Shown: positions 22,195-32,181 of the stretch, piece after piece
How the letters are laid out: each line of letters begins with the position of its first letter
Position numbering within the stretch: the first letter of the stretch is position 1
DNA from: Adiantum capillus-veneris
Taxonomy: Eukaryota > Streptophyta > Polypodiopsida > Polypodiales > Pteridaceae
Length of the DNA stretch: 64,000 bases
Direction: 5' to 3'
Assembly (NCBI GenBank): GCA_014529385.2
Contig: CM043942.1
Span: 3,140,501 to 3,204,500 of the forward strand
The notes under the pieces: model-generated
Seen by the model: the letters and a program-made list of their open reading frames with translations, nothing else
Told to the model about the DNA's origin: nothing
Database searches by the model: none
Program-made: the position numbers and the translations under genes

Positions 22195-23135
22195 TTCTTT
22201 TGTAGGTCCTTTGGTAGAAGGCGACTCAAGTAGGTCTTTAGTCGATACCTATTTACCTTCCTAGAGTGCTCTTTACCATTCAAGTCCATGAGTTGGTAAT
22301 AACTTGAATTGAAAGCCTTTTTGACAATGTATGGTCCCTACCATCTAGTCTCAAACATGGCATCAGAATGATTATCAAGTTGATTGTCATACCTTAGCAC
22401 AAGATCTCCTTCCTTGATGCCTTTGTCCTTGAGTTTCTTGTCAAGCTTCTCCTTTACTTGTGTAGCTTTTATTTGTAGCACTCGTAAGCTGCTTCTGTTT
22501 TCCACTCAAGATACACTAATGTAAGAAGTCAATCCATCCATACCTCTTGATCATCTTGTGCACCTCTAACATGAAGCCGTATGGGTGGGATGTTGAGCTC
22601 GATAGGCTGCAAAGCCTCTTGACCATACACCAAGTGAAATGGTGTGAACTCTGTACCTCCCTATATGTGGCTCGATATGCCCACAAGGCACCATCCAAGA
22701 AGTCATCCCATAACTTTTTTTTGTTTTGCACCATCTTTCTAAGGATGCCTGCAATAACACCATTAGCCTTCTCCACCAAACCATTTGACTGTGGATAGTA
22801 GGGTGTGCTATGACGAGGTAGAACGTGAAGCTCTTCACAAACTTCTGTGAGTAAAACCTTCTTGAACCTTGGACCATTATCCGAAACAATCTCTAGAGGT
22901 GTGCCAAATATACAACAACTATTAGTGTAGACAAACCTGCTCATTGTTTTCCCATTTACCCTTGCCACACTTTGAGCCTCTACCCACCTAGTCATGTAGT
23001 CTACATCCACTAGAATGTAGAGTTTACCATTCTTTGTTCTAGGCAGAGGACCCATAGCATCAATGCCCCACTTTTCAAAGGGTCCATTTGCAAGCACGAT
23101 TTGCCTGGACCATGTACTGTTACCACCAAGCAACC
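22195..23135 (-). pseudogene. Ty3/gypsy integrase fragment
   Basis: The open part 22516-23133 has the integrase core with WGIDAMGPL (first Asp), EIVSDNGPRF (second Asp) and NGLVEKANG (Glu), so the triad is intact. The C-terminal domain continues in other frames to about 22200 (RYDNQLDNHSDAMFE, SRKVNRYRLKTYLSR). The HHCC finger and everything upstream are missing, and no LTR is attached, so this is a truncated remnant. It is distinct in sequence from Gypsy-A, Gypsy-B and the chromovirus. Confidence 0.88.
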
Positions 23136-23233
23136 ACCTTTTATGTAGCCATGGGCCGGGCTTGTCGGACCCGTTAATAGTGTATTATGTTATTGGCCGG
23201 GCTTGTTGGTCAGGTAGGAATGGTTAAGAGTGA

Positions 23234-23497
23234 TCATCGATGAGAGGTACACTCTAAAACTAGAACCTATAATGTTTGGGTAAGATTGGCTAAGTGTGGG
23301 CATCCAAATGTGAATTGGGAAGCCCATATAAAAGTCAATCTAAACCTAAAATACCTCATTCTCTCATCGATGAGAGGTACACTCTAAAACTAGAATCTAT
23401 AATGGTTGGTTAAGATTGGCTAAGTGTGGGTATCCAAATGTGAACAAGAAAGCCCATATAAAAGTCAATCTAAACCTAAAATACCTCATTCTCTCAT
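23234..23497. repeat. Two-copy 130-bp tandem repeat with a TATA-like element
   Basis: Copies at 23234-23363 and 23364-23497 are nearly identical. Each contains CCCATATAAAAGTCAATC, a plausible plus-strand TATA box, followed by TACCTCATTCTCTCAT. A GT microsatellite (23546-23589) and GA run lie just downstream. This resembles a duplicated core promoter, either of an LTR or of a lost gene. Confidence 0.75.
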
Positions 23498-23540
23498 TTG
23501 TGCAATGCAAGAAGAGTGCTCTTTCTCCATCTCCTTTGTT

Positions 23541-23545
<5 letters not shown>

Positions 23546-23602
<57 letters not shown>
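23546..23602. repeat. GT/GA microsatellite
   Basis: About 22 GT units followed by about seven GA units. Open frames through it only encode HT or CV dipeptides and are not genes. Confidence 0.95.
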
Positions 23603-24715
23603 CATTGCGGCGGCACAATGGCGGCGAGGCAATTGAGTGCGGCACAGTGACGGTTCCCTCTTCTCCGTGGCGAGGAATCTTCCACAACAGCAAGCATAGA
23701 GCGGTGAGTGACACACCATTGTCATCATTGAGCTTACTAGTTTAAGCTAGTTGCATGCTTGGATCCATCTGTAGCTCACACACAGTGTTAGGCAAGTCCC
23801 TTGCTTTGATATGTGCGGCAGAAGCCCACGTTTTTGGTGCTGCTATCGAGGAATCGCCCTGCACTAAGCTCAAGAGTCACTCTCTGCTTCTTTTGTGTTA
23901 GTGTTTGTGTTAGGAAGGAAGAGGAAGAAGAAGAAGTTATTTTCTTCAAGGTTTTATTTCCGTGTGCTTCGTAGAAGCTGCTGGAAAGTCGATCCACTCT
24001 AGGTGGCAAAAGCTTTCTCCACAAAGTTAATAGTGAAAATGAGCTAAAATTGGGGTGAAAATTTCTTATAATGGAGGTCCCCGAACCTTTTTTCATGAAA
24101 TTTGACATGTGCTCCTATCTTCTTGCAAGATGTGGTTTAGGCTCAAAAATTTCTTGATTTGGACTCCGTTTGCTCTATTTACCAGAAATTTGGCATTTCG
24201 GTCAAAACCTAGCCAAAACACGCTTTTCGCTCCAGTCTCATAATTGCACCCCCATTGTACCATAGGTTTTCCTATAGTCACTGATCATCACCATATTTTT
24301 TGTTTTTCATTACGACTGTTTTTCACCTGCTTTTTATTTTTTTGAAGTTTTTCTGCCGAAAATTAGCAAAATTATAAGGAAAATAGAAAATCAAACCCAA
24401 AAAATCCCCAAAAATCATAATAAATCACAAACATCACTACAACACATTATATACACTCACATGCAATTTTTATGGCCGGATTTTTTCGTTTTACCAATAT
24501 TTTACCCGAAAAATGGCTATTTCTACTTATATACACACACCTAGGGGCTTGATTTGGCGTTTGGCCCCATATACCTGTAGATTCATGCTGTATAAGGGCA
24601 TATGTGCTTGGGTTACTCCAAAAAATTTTGAAATCAAACAACAACCCTTAAAATAGTCGAACATCATGCCCTTTTTTGTTGTTTCTGTCATTGGTTCCAG
24701 AGTGCCTCGAGAATG
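23603..24715. other. Possible LTR sequence; no gene
   Basis: No coding motif. On the minus strand GTGTATATAAGTAGAAATAG (about 24526-24545) is a good TATA box, and a G-rich tract lies just to its right at 24716-24731. This region could therefore be the 3' LTR of Gypsy-B. However, it does not share the TGTTGGACGG terminus of the LTR at 36457, so the assignment is open. Confidence 0.35.
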
Positions 24716-24733
24716 CCTCCCCCCCTCCTAGCT
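24716..24733 (-). other. Gypsy-B polypurine tract candidate
   Basis: Minus strand reads TAGGAGGGGGGGAGGCAT. It lies about 165 bp downstream of the last pol stop, where a plus-strand primer tract would be expected. Alternatively it is only a G-rich part of the 3' untranslated region, since the LTR start next to it is not certain. Confidence 0.45.
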
Positions 24734-24896
24734 GGAGTCCTCCCGGACGATAAGGTTTCACCTCGAAGTATGTGCCGTGCATAGGTTGAAAAAGTTGTGC
24801 TAATGCCTGGCCGATTAATGTGGCCCTATTTTATACATACTCGGTCAATGCATGGAAAAATTAATGATGTGCAAGAGAAGGGAATAAGCAAAATGC

Positions 24897-25871
24897 TTAT
24901 TGGCATTCGTCGTTGAGGTTTCCTGCTTTCTTTGCAGGTAATAGTTGTAACTCTACTGCTCTCTGTTTAATTGTCTTTTTGGCAAAAGGCAATTGCTTTG
25001 CCGACACTGTTGATGGAGTTGTAGCTATGTCTAAGGATAGAATTGGCGGGGATGTAATGGCTATGGTCCTTATGGCCTTGACTTTCCATTGGTATTGTGT
25101 TGCTGCCTTTTTTTGTAGATGTTTTGGCTCTTGCTTTTTTGCCACTGGTTTGTCTTTCATCGGCATCCACTTATGTCGGTTCTCCTTTTTGAAATGCAGT
25201 TGTCTGCCTTCCATTGTTGCTTGTACTGCAGGTAGTTGCTTTTGCTTTGGTATCCAAATGTGAGTGACATTTGGGTTATGGATAAGCATTTTCTTTGGGA
25301 TCCACATTCGTTTTATGCCCTTGGTTTGGGGTTGAACCGTTTGCTTTGTTGGAATACGTTTGTTACATTTTTGTTTTTCTGCCATTGCATTTCTATCCTT
25401 CCGCATCCATAATTGTTTACCTTGTTTTGGTAGCCTAGATTTTTGCATTGTGGCCGGTGACTTCATCTGTCTGTAACTAGCATGGTTGGATTTTACCTGA
25501 TATTTGGTCTCGGGTTTCCTGTTGTTCATTGATGGCATTCGTGTTTTTGGCTCTGTTGTCAGTGATTGCATGGCTTGCAGTTGAGCATGATGGTATTGCT
25601 GAGAAAAAGCTATCACCTGTTGTTCATGTTCATGTTGAATTTTGATAGCCTTTGCTTTCCAATCTATCTGCACATTGTATGCTTTTTGCCAAGGTTGCCC
25701 TAGCACCATTGGGTGTTGTGTGCTTTCATCTGTCACCACATAGAATTTGTGTGGATAGATATATTGATGTATCTGTACATGCAATATAGTCCATCCCAAT
25801 GTTGTCAATGGGTGTGATGTGCTACTTTCCAGCACTTGGGGAGTAGGATGAAGTTGATCTGTGAGTGTGAG
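24897..25871 (-). pseudogene. Gypsy-B PR2 C-terminal half and W-x-P-K tail
   Basis: Same frame as the PR2 N-terminal half; one stop (25872-25874) separates them. Residues 43-59 of the open stretch read MVLGQPWQKAYNVQIDW, the expected C-terminal motif of a retropepsin. The next ~250 residues are Lys/Gln-rich, with WMRKD, RMWIPKK, HIWIPKQ and HKWMPMK motifs. The C-terminal ~60 residues are not recognised. The Gypsy-A counterpart is 9140-9966. Confidence 0.7.
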
Positions 25872-26126
25872 CTATTGGTATAATCCGTAAGAGATCAAAT
25901 TTTCTTGAGCACCCGAATCAAGCAAAGCTGTTGATCCCACTTGATTGTTGCCCACTTTGACCGCAATTATTGGCTCCATTGTTTCCTCCTCCAACTCAGT
26001 TAGTCGAATAGCATTGATTCGCAATGGTGCTCCATTCTTTTGTTGTTGTTGCAAAAGCCGTCTTTTTGCAATGCGTTCTTGTGCTTCGGCTTGAGCTTCC
26101 TCCCGTACTCTCTCTTTTTCCTTCAT
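25872..26126 (-). pseudogene. Gypsy-B charged helix and second retropepsin N-terminal half (PR2)
   Basis: Residues 1-30 are a charged, probably coiled stretch (KERVREEAQAEAQERIAKRR then QQQQ). The protease-like part follows with EPIIAVKVGNNQVGSTALLD and SGAQENLISYGLYQ, with the catalytic-type Asp at residue 70 (codon 25917-25919). It is in frame with the integrase tail upstream; only a TGA at 26127-26129 intervenes. PR1 of the same element is a separate domain at 30.7 kb. Confidence 0.75.
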
Positions 26127-26504
26127 TCATTGTTTTCCTTGATGAATTTGTTGGAGCATCTCCTGTGTGAGTGGTAGATGATACCTCCTCAGTCGACATC
26201 CACTAATCCAGTTTGGCATTTCTTCACCTGATAATGTAGCAAGCTTGACATCTCCACTTTGTGATAGATCACTAATCACAAATGGTCCCAGTCCTCGCTT
26301 TTTAAGTTTCTTGGCATGTTGTTTTAAGGTATAAACAAGTACGTAATCACCTGTTTTAAACTCTTTGGTAAGCACATGCTTGTCAAAAAATTCCTTTTGT
26401 CTTCTCTTTTTAGCATAGATTGACACGACATCTTGTAAGCGGAGTTCAGCTAGCTTTTCAAGATCATCAATCCTTGAAGAGAGCTCATGCCCTGTCCATT
26501 CCAA
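26127..26504 (-). pseudogene. Gypsy-B integrase C-terminal domain
   Basis: Contains RLQDVVSIYAKKRRQKEFFD (typical link after the core), FKTGDYVLVYTLKQH and the SH3-like GLGPFVISDLSQSGDVKLAT. Ends QQIHQGKQ before a TGA. The core lies in a different frame upstream (26558-27454), so one frameshift separates them. Confidence 0.85.
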
Positions 26505-26557
26505 GCTTGTTACTACTCATAGAGTTGGGATTAAAAACTCTATGGATAGTATAGCAT

Positions 26558-27454
26558 TTAGGCCAAACACCATGTTGTATGGTGTTGTTCTATTGATGTT
26601 TTGTAAGCTACCCTGTATGCCCATAGTGTTGAGTGTAGCTGTTGATCCCAATCTGTTCTTGATTCTGACACTATTTTGGTGAGAACCGTGCATAGTGTTT
26701 TATTTATGGCCTCAGCTTGCCCATTGGCCTGTGGATGGTATGGTGCTGATTTCCTATGTATGACCATGAATTCCTCTAGCAGATATTCAATGAATTCATT
26801 GAGAAAATGTGTTCCACGGTCACTGACAATTTCTATTGGTAACCCATAACGTACAAAAACATTCTCATACAAAAATTGTGCCGTGGTGCGTGCATCAACT
26901 TTTTGTGTTGCTTTGGCTTCGACCCATTTTGTGAGATAGTCCGTGGCCACAATGATATATTGGGTATGGGTGCGATATGCAGGGGGTGATATAGGTCCCA
27001 CAAAATCAATGCCCCACTTTGCAAATGCTCTTTCCCCCATCATTGGCCGTAATGGCATCTCGTCGCTTTTTATTGGTATCTTTGTGCATTGACATGTATC
27101 ACAACGCTTTACAAACTCTTCGGCATCCATGTGCAATGTAGGCCACCAAATTCCTGCGGTTAAGATAATTTTTGCCGTCTTATCGCCCGAAAAATGGCCT
27201 CCACTTATTCCGCTATGTGCATGTTCTAGAATCAGCACGTATTCGCTTTCACTTGCACAGATTCTAAGTTGATTGTCCTTCCCCTGCTTATAGAATTGAT
27301 TCCCAATTAACTGAAAGTCACGAGCTTCCAGCTCTATAGCTTTTTCCCGTGCTCTTGTGATGTTCTCAGGGAACGTCCTGGTGGTTAAGAAGTCAATGAT
27401 ATATTGACTCCATGCAGGTGCTATGTTTACTTGAAACAAAGTTGCGTGGTCCAC
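26558..27454 (-). pseudogene. Gypsy-B integrase (second HHCC finger and core)
   Basis: 298 open codons. A linker (FQVNIAPAWSQYIIDFLTTR) leads to an HHCC finger (HAHSGISGGHF ... WWPTLHMDAEEFVKRCDTCQ). The core has FAKWGIDFVGP, IEIVSDRGTHF and NGQAEAINK, giving D, D and E. The triad and all finger ligands are present. Integrase joins the DNA copy to the genome. The frame is lost after WCLA at 26558. Confidence 0.92.
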
Positions 27455-27459
27455 TGGTC

Positions 27460-27822
27460 ATTTTGCACTACATACTGTACAACTAGTAACATAGGAATGT
27501 GTGTCCGCATACATAGTTGGCCAATAAACCCCTAACTGTTTCAGTCTCTGGTGTGTTTTCACTATTAAACAATGAAATGCACAACCGTGGACATGTGCCT
27601 CTTCAAGGTAGCACTCAAATTCTTTCGGATTTATACATAATTGTAGGATTAGGTCCGATCCAAGATGATACAGTCATCCTGCTATCAACTGGAAGTTTTT
27701 TGTTTGTCGAATTGTTTGCTGTTTGGATATGCATTCCGTATTATCAAACTCACTTCCGAAGGAAAGAATGCTAACAATTTCCTGAGACCATTTGGGTACC
27801 ATTTCAATGTTGAAAAGATAAG
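27460..27822 (-). pseudogene. Gypsy-B extra linker-HHCC module
   Basis: Upstream of the normal finger lies a second copy of the linker plus finger: LFNIEMVPKWSQEIVSILSF at its start and EEAHVHGCAFHCLIVKTHQR then YWPTMYADTHSYVTSCTVC at its end. It parallels LFQVNIAPAWSQYIIDFLTT and the WWPTLHMDAEEFVKRCDTC finger in the following module. One TGA (about 27674) interrupts it, and another stop separates it from the integrase frame. This is a tandem duplication inside pol. Confidence 0.75.
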
Positions 27823-29193
27823 CATCTGGTATGTCATCATCTACTCCTTCAGGAGCTTTCCCGTTGTGTATCCTTGAAAAATGATCTACTCGCAGATGGG
27901 TTTTACCCTTTTTGACCACCACTGTGAAGTCAAATTCTAGCAATATAATAAACCAACATACAATTCTCCCTGTATTGCAAGGTTTATTTACTAGTAAAGA
28001 GCTTGATGATCCGTGAAGAACACAAATTTGTTTGCAAGCAAATAATGCCGAAATTTTTTTACAGCATAAATCATTCCTAACCCTTCCCTCTTGGTGGTTG
28101 TGTAGTTCTTTTCTGCACCGTTTAACTGTCGGCTCGCATAGCAAACCGGAAAATCCATTGTTCCATCTCCAGGTTGAGCTAGAATACTTCCAATGGCATA
28201 TGCTGAAGCATCAATGTGCACATGGAATATCTTTTCCCAATCTAGTGCCTTTAGTGCAGGTGCTGATATAAGGTTTTCCTTCAGCTTTTGGAATGAAATT
28301 TCACACTCCTTGGTCCACTCGAAATTGACTAGCAAACGATACAGAGGTTGTGCGATAACCGCATACATGTATATGAACCTTCGATAATAACCGTAGTGCC
28401 CCATGAAGGATTGCACTTGTTTTGCATTAATAGGCCTGGGCAGGTCTACAATGACTTTGACTTTGTCTAGGTCTATGGTTATGCCATTTCTTGAGACAAT
28501 GTGTCCTAAGATTCGTCCTTGCTTAACCATAAATACACACTTTTCCGGGTTAAGGCAGATTCGATATGTCCTACACTTTTCAAAGACCTTTTGCAAATGG
28601 TCCATATGATCCTCTCGCAGAAGAGAGTGCACGCACAGGTCATCCATGTAAATTTCTAAGAATATTCTTAGGTATTTCTTGAATGCGTGAGTCATTAACC
28701 TCTGGAAAGTGGCTGGTGCATTAGTTAAACCAAATGGCATAACTCGATACGCATAAATCCCCCATTCTATGGCAAACACTGTTTTGTGTTGATCTTCCCG
28801 TGCTATTGCCAGTTGGTTGTATCTTGAAAACCCATCCAGAAAGGAATAAGCCAGTTTCCCGGCCACTCGCTCAAGTACATGTTCTGTGATTGGCAAGGGA
28901 TAATTATCCCTTATGGTTGCTGCATTCACCTTCTTGAGGTTGACACACACTCGCAGTTTTCCATTCTTTTTGGGAACTACCACAATGGGTGACACCCAAT
29001 CTGTATGTTCAATCTCATAGATGAATTCCGCTTCCATCACTTTATCAATTTCTTCTTTGATTCGTTTAGCAAATGTGTCATTACATGTATAAGGGCGTTG
29101 TTTGCTAGGTTTTGCATCCGATTTCAATGGAATTGTATGTTGGCATATCATTGGATCAATTCCTTTGAGGTCTTTGTAGGACCAAGCGAACAC
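27823..29193 (-). pseudogene. Gypsy-B reverse transcriptase and RNase H
   Basis: The open part 27991-29193 holds RT (FAWSYKDLKG, WVSPIVVVPKKNGKLRVCV, FGLTNAPATFQRL, catalytic EIYMDDLCVHS, LGHIVSRNGI). It runs into RNase H (HVHIDASAYAIGSILA, TTKREGLGMIYAVKKF, FFTDHQALY). A frameshift near 27991 moves the RNase H end (KGKTHLRVDHFSRIHNGKAP) into 27674-28144. Catalytic residues of both enzymes are intact. Upstream, the same frame continues through one TAG (29224-29226) into the linker. Confidence 0.95.
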
Positions 29194-29223
29194 ATCTTTA
29201 TACTTCTTGAGAAGTTGTGTTAG

Positions 29224-29843
29224 CTATGCTTCCTCCTCAGGCTCTAAATCATTAGCTATATAGACCGGCTGAGGCTTTTCACCTGGTTCTGTGCGGTCTA
29301 TCTTTTTTGCATTTTCAGGCCCATCGTAAGATTCTTGGTTGGTTCTCTCCCTGATTGGTGGTGTCATGATGATTTTTCTGTCGTGGATAGTAAACTTCCG
29401 ATAGTGTGATGGTACGTTCATGTTCCCCTTTTCTGACTCCCCTTTACCATCACTATCTTCTTCAGTAGTCCATATCTCTCTTAGAGACCATTTCAGTTCT
29501 TGGTATTTCTGTTTACGCTCTAGTTTGGTCCACTCTTGGTCTTTTGTTGTTTCCCTTTTTGATTTTTCAGATTCTTGTGATTTTGTTTCGGTTTTAGCTT
29601 TTCGTACCTGTTTTGTTTCCTCTCGCGTGCTTTCTTTTCGATTTTTTGAGAATTTTCCTGATATTTGATCTTTCACACAATCCTCTGCTTTTACAAGCAT
29701 CAAATAGTGAGTTTTACTTTATCGTGGGCATCAGGTTCTCTCTCGCTCTGTTTCCTGCTCTTTTCCTCCTATGGTGTTCTTGGCATCTAGGGTGTTGATT
29801 AGCAAAATCATAAAACTTGATATTCTCGGCTTCATTTCCACGC
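29224..29843 (-). pseudogene. Gypsy-B charged linker before RT
   Basis: The 159-codon open stretch (29224-29703) is very rich in Lys, Glu, Arg and Ser, and ends PVYIANDLEPEEEA. The linker of Gypsy-A ends the same way. A stop (TAG) is the only break before the RT frame. There is no known domain. Confidence 0.6.
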
Positions 29844-29877
29844 TCACTTGATATTCTCGGCTTCATTTCCACGCTCA
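29816..29877. repeat. 31-bp tandem duplication in the linker
   Basis: CTTGATATTCTCGGCTTCAT and the next 11 bases are repeated exactly at 29816-29846 and 29847-29877. Because 31 is not a multiple of three, the duplication shifts the pol frame at this point and explains why the open stretches on either side are in different frames. Confidence 0.95.
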
Positions 29878-30512
29878 CTTGAGGTGTCTGAACACTCATT
29901 ATCTGCATCATCATTTACTTCAAAATGTTTAGAGGAATTATAAAACTCTTCTTGTTCTGGAGGTTCTACCGTTTCTTCTTCTGGTACAACGCTTACCATG
30001 TAATAGAGTAGCACATCATAGCCATCCTTATCGCAAAATTTTGTTGTTGGACTGTCGGTAATGGTACAGACATCCAATGTTGCTAGTATGTGTTCCCATT
30101 CCAGGGGTTCCAAGGTATCTTCAGGGAAAGGTTCCGGAATGCACTCCTTGTCCTCAATTGCTCTTTCTAAGACACAGTCCTCTCTTCTTAAGCTTCCACA
30201 ATGTGAAGCTCCGCACATCCATAGCTCTTTTGGTTGCCCTAACCATGCTGGTAGTTCTGATCCTGCTACTATAGCCGAATCAAACTCTTCCACAGGTGTT
30301 TGGTCTACATCCTTGTAACTATGGTCTTTTAGGTGTATTTTAGTTGTCGTTTCTCCATGTCTGAGGTATATGTGGTTATAACCCCAATCTTGGACCATCT
30401 TCAATTGTCTCATGAATGGTCGTCTCAAGATTATCTCATAATTGTTCTTTTTGTCGAAATCGACTATTGCAAATACATGTATGCTCATACTCGATTCCGC
30501 ACGAAGTGACAA
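29878..30512 (-). pseudogene. Gypsy-B PR1 C-terminal part and linker
   Basis: Starts in the protease with NNYEIILRRPFMRQLKMVQD, the usual I-L-G-x-P-F end with the Gly changed to Arg. It then has a Cys-containing conserved stretch (LPAWLGQPKELWMCGASHCG; FCDKDGYDVLLYYM). Gypsy-C has the same stretch at 55.9-56.2 kb, so it is conserved beyond the protease although its role is unknown. Confidence 0.75.
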
Positions 30513-31107
30513 TTACTTTTTCTAAGAGTCCTAGAGGCTTTTCCATGAACCTATCTGCCAATTGCAGTTTCATTCTGGTAGCCCTCAAAGCTAGTTTTTC
30601 CCATTTTTTCCAAATTTCTTTGGTGGCGATAGCAACCCCCGCTCCACTGTCAAGAATAGCCTTGGAGACTACTCCTTGGAATTCTACCGGTAGCGTAGTG
30701 TTTCTGTCTTCTCCCTCGCAATATTCTCCAACCTTATTCAATGGTACTGGCCTAGTGTTTAGATTAGGCCTGTCTAATTCCCTGATCCCTTCTTGTAGCT
30801 TCAAGTCGGGGTCTTTCACTTCAAATTTTTCTAGGCATTTTTCTACTGTGGTCCACATGTTTGGCCTTAACCTTAGGAGTTCTGCCAACGTGATTGTGCA
30901 TGCCACCGGGGTGGATAACAACTCAATCAATCCTCGCGAATCCATCACCTTGTTAGAAGAAATTCTTTGAGATGGGATTGCTCTCACTTCCGACTTAGCT
31001 TCGTACTCTCCCAGGTAAGAGGGTAAAGTTCTCAAAGAGTCTGGTTGGCTGTGCCCCGAACTAATAGATCCTTGGTCTCCCCCTTGTGAATGTATCTCAA
31101 AGTTCAT
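30436..31107 (-). pseudogene. Gypsy-B first retropepsin (PR1)
   Basis: About 120 residues of pre-protease sequence, then GEYCEGEDRNTTLPVEFQG and the active-site loop AILDSGAGVAIATKEIW, with an intact D-S-G. The Gypsy-A counterpart has D-G-G. The domain runs into the neighbouring frame (29878-30512) near its C-terminus, so a small indel lies near 30440-30510. Confidence 0.88.
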
Positions 31108-31530
31108 CTACGATCTTGCCTCAAATTCTTCAATAGGAGGTAAGATCACATTCTTTCCTTTTCTCGTGCTATTCATGTGGTTACTTGTCCTATCAGCCTC
31201 GTTGGCCTCTCGGATTTGCTTCCACAGATCATCTAGACCGTTACCGTCCTTACCCATTTCTGCCAATATTTTAGGCTGGAACCCATCACTTGACCCATCG
31301 GTGGTATTTGACACTATGATAGGCTCTCCCTTGTACTTGTAATCATTAGTGAGTCTCTCCTTTGTTTCCTCATGTTTCTCTAATGTTGGTTGGATAGGGG
31401 TTGGAGCTGGTGCTTCGTGACAATTTGCAGGTTTACCCAACGGTTCTTCCATCAATGATTGAGCCGTCTCAATCATCTTTTTACACATATCCAACCTCTG
31501 TTTTTCTATTTCTGCATATGGATAAGTCAT
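31108..31530 (-). pseudogene. Gypsy-B Gag-Pol junction segment
   Basis: 140 open codons between the nucleocapsid part and PR1, mostly polar (KHEETKERLTNDYKYKGEPI). No domain is recognised. It is probably the C-terminal Gag or the transframe region. Confidence 0.5.
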
Positions 31531-31542
31531 CCACCTTTGCTC

Positions 31543-32160
31543 CTAGGTTTGGTTATTTTTAAGTCGAGCTTCATAAGCTTGTAGCAGGGCATCCAACTGC
31601 TCGTTTACCTTGTCTGCCAGTATAGATCCTCCTGATCCTGCACTTTTGGGCTTTGCTATTTCCTTGGGTACTATGGCTGCTGTGGTGTGTGAGCTTAAGC
31701 TAGCTAGATCCTCTAACCGCTCCAATCTGTTCTTTGTATGTTTTAACTCCTCGGATAGGGCTGTTTGCTCTAGTTCTTTCCTGGCTTTCCTACGCGCCTT
31801 TCTAGCTTTCCAAGTGCTTCTCTGATTTTTCGTTTCTAAACTTTGGGCATCGGTTTTTGTCTCTTCAACTATGGGTTCGTTCGTCCTTCTTTGGGCTTGG
31901 GCTCGTGTTACCGCCTGAATAGGTATGATTGTTTCATTTTCCAATCCCCCACTGGAAGGTACTGTTTCTAACATGTTCAAGGTGGTTTTTGCTCCTTTGC
32001 TCGGGGTTTTAGGGCAATCGGGAATCAAATGAGTAATTCCACATTCTGGGCAATACGTATTGACTCTAATGATTTCGTCATGAGGACAGTCTCTCAGTCA
32101 ATGGTCTCCTCCACACTTGTAACAGGGTCCCTTGGGTTGTTGAGGTGCTCCTTGAGCCCC
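31543..32160 (-). pseudogene. Gypsy-B nucleocapsid with two zinc knuckles
   Basis: Two CX2CX4HX4C-type fingers lie at about 32030-32135. The first is CYKCGGDH followed by a TGA and LRDC; the second is CPECGITHLIPDC. A Lys/Arg-rich segment (WKARKARRKARKELEQ) and a helical stretch (LKHTKNRLERLEDL) follow. Two knuckles in tandem fit RNA packaging. The TGA inside the first finger is the only break in that part. Confidence 0.8.
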
Positions 32161-32181
32161 TTTTTGTTGGTAAGCATGTCT

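Noticed and set aside
23397-23728. Minus-strand frames with long HT/TH runs.
   Set aside because: They are translations of the GT microsatellite in three frames; there is no conserved sequence around them.
24692-24705. TGGTTCCAGAGTGC preceded by ...TCAT, resembling an LTR end plus initiator-Met primer site on the plus strand.
   Set aside because: It matches the primer consensus at only about nine of the first eleven bases, no second LTR copy was found, and it sits next to the G-rich tract of Gypsy-B, which is in the opposite orientation.
24913-25263. Plus-strand Cys/Phe-rich frame of 116 codons that might be a secreted protein.
   Set aside because: It is the antisense shadow of the Gypsy-B tail; the Lys/Gln codons of that tail read as Phe/Cys/Leu on the other strand.
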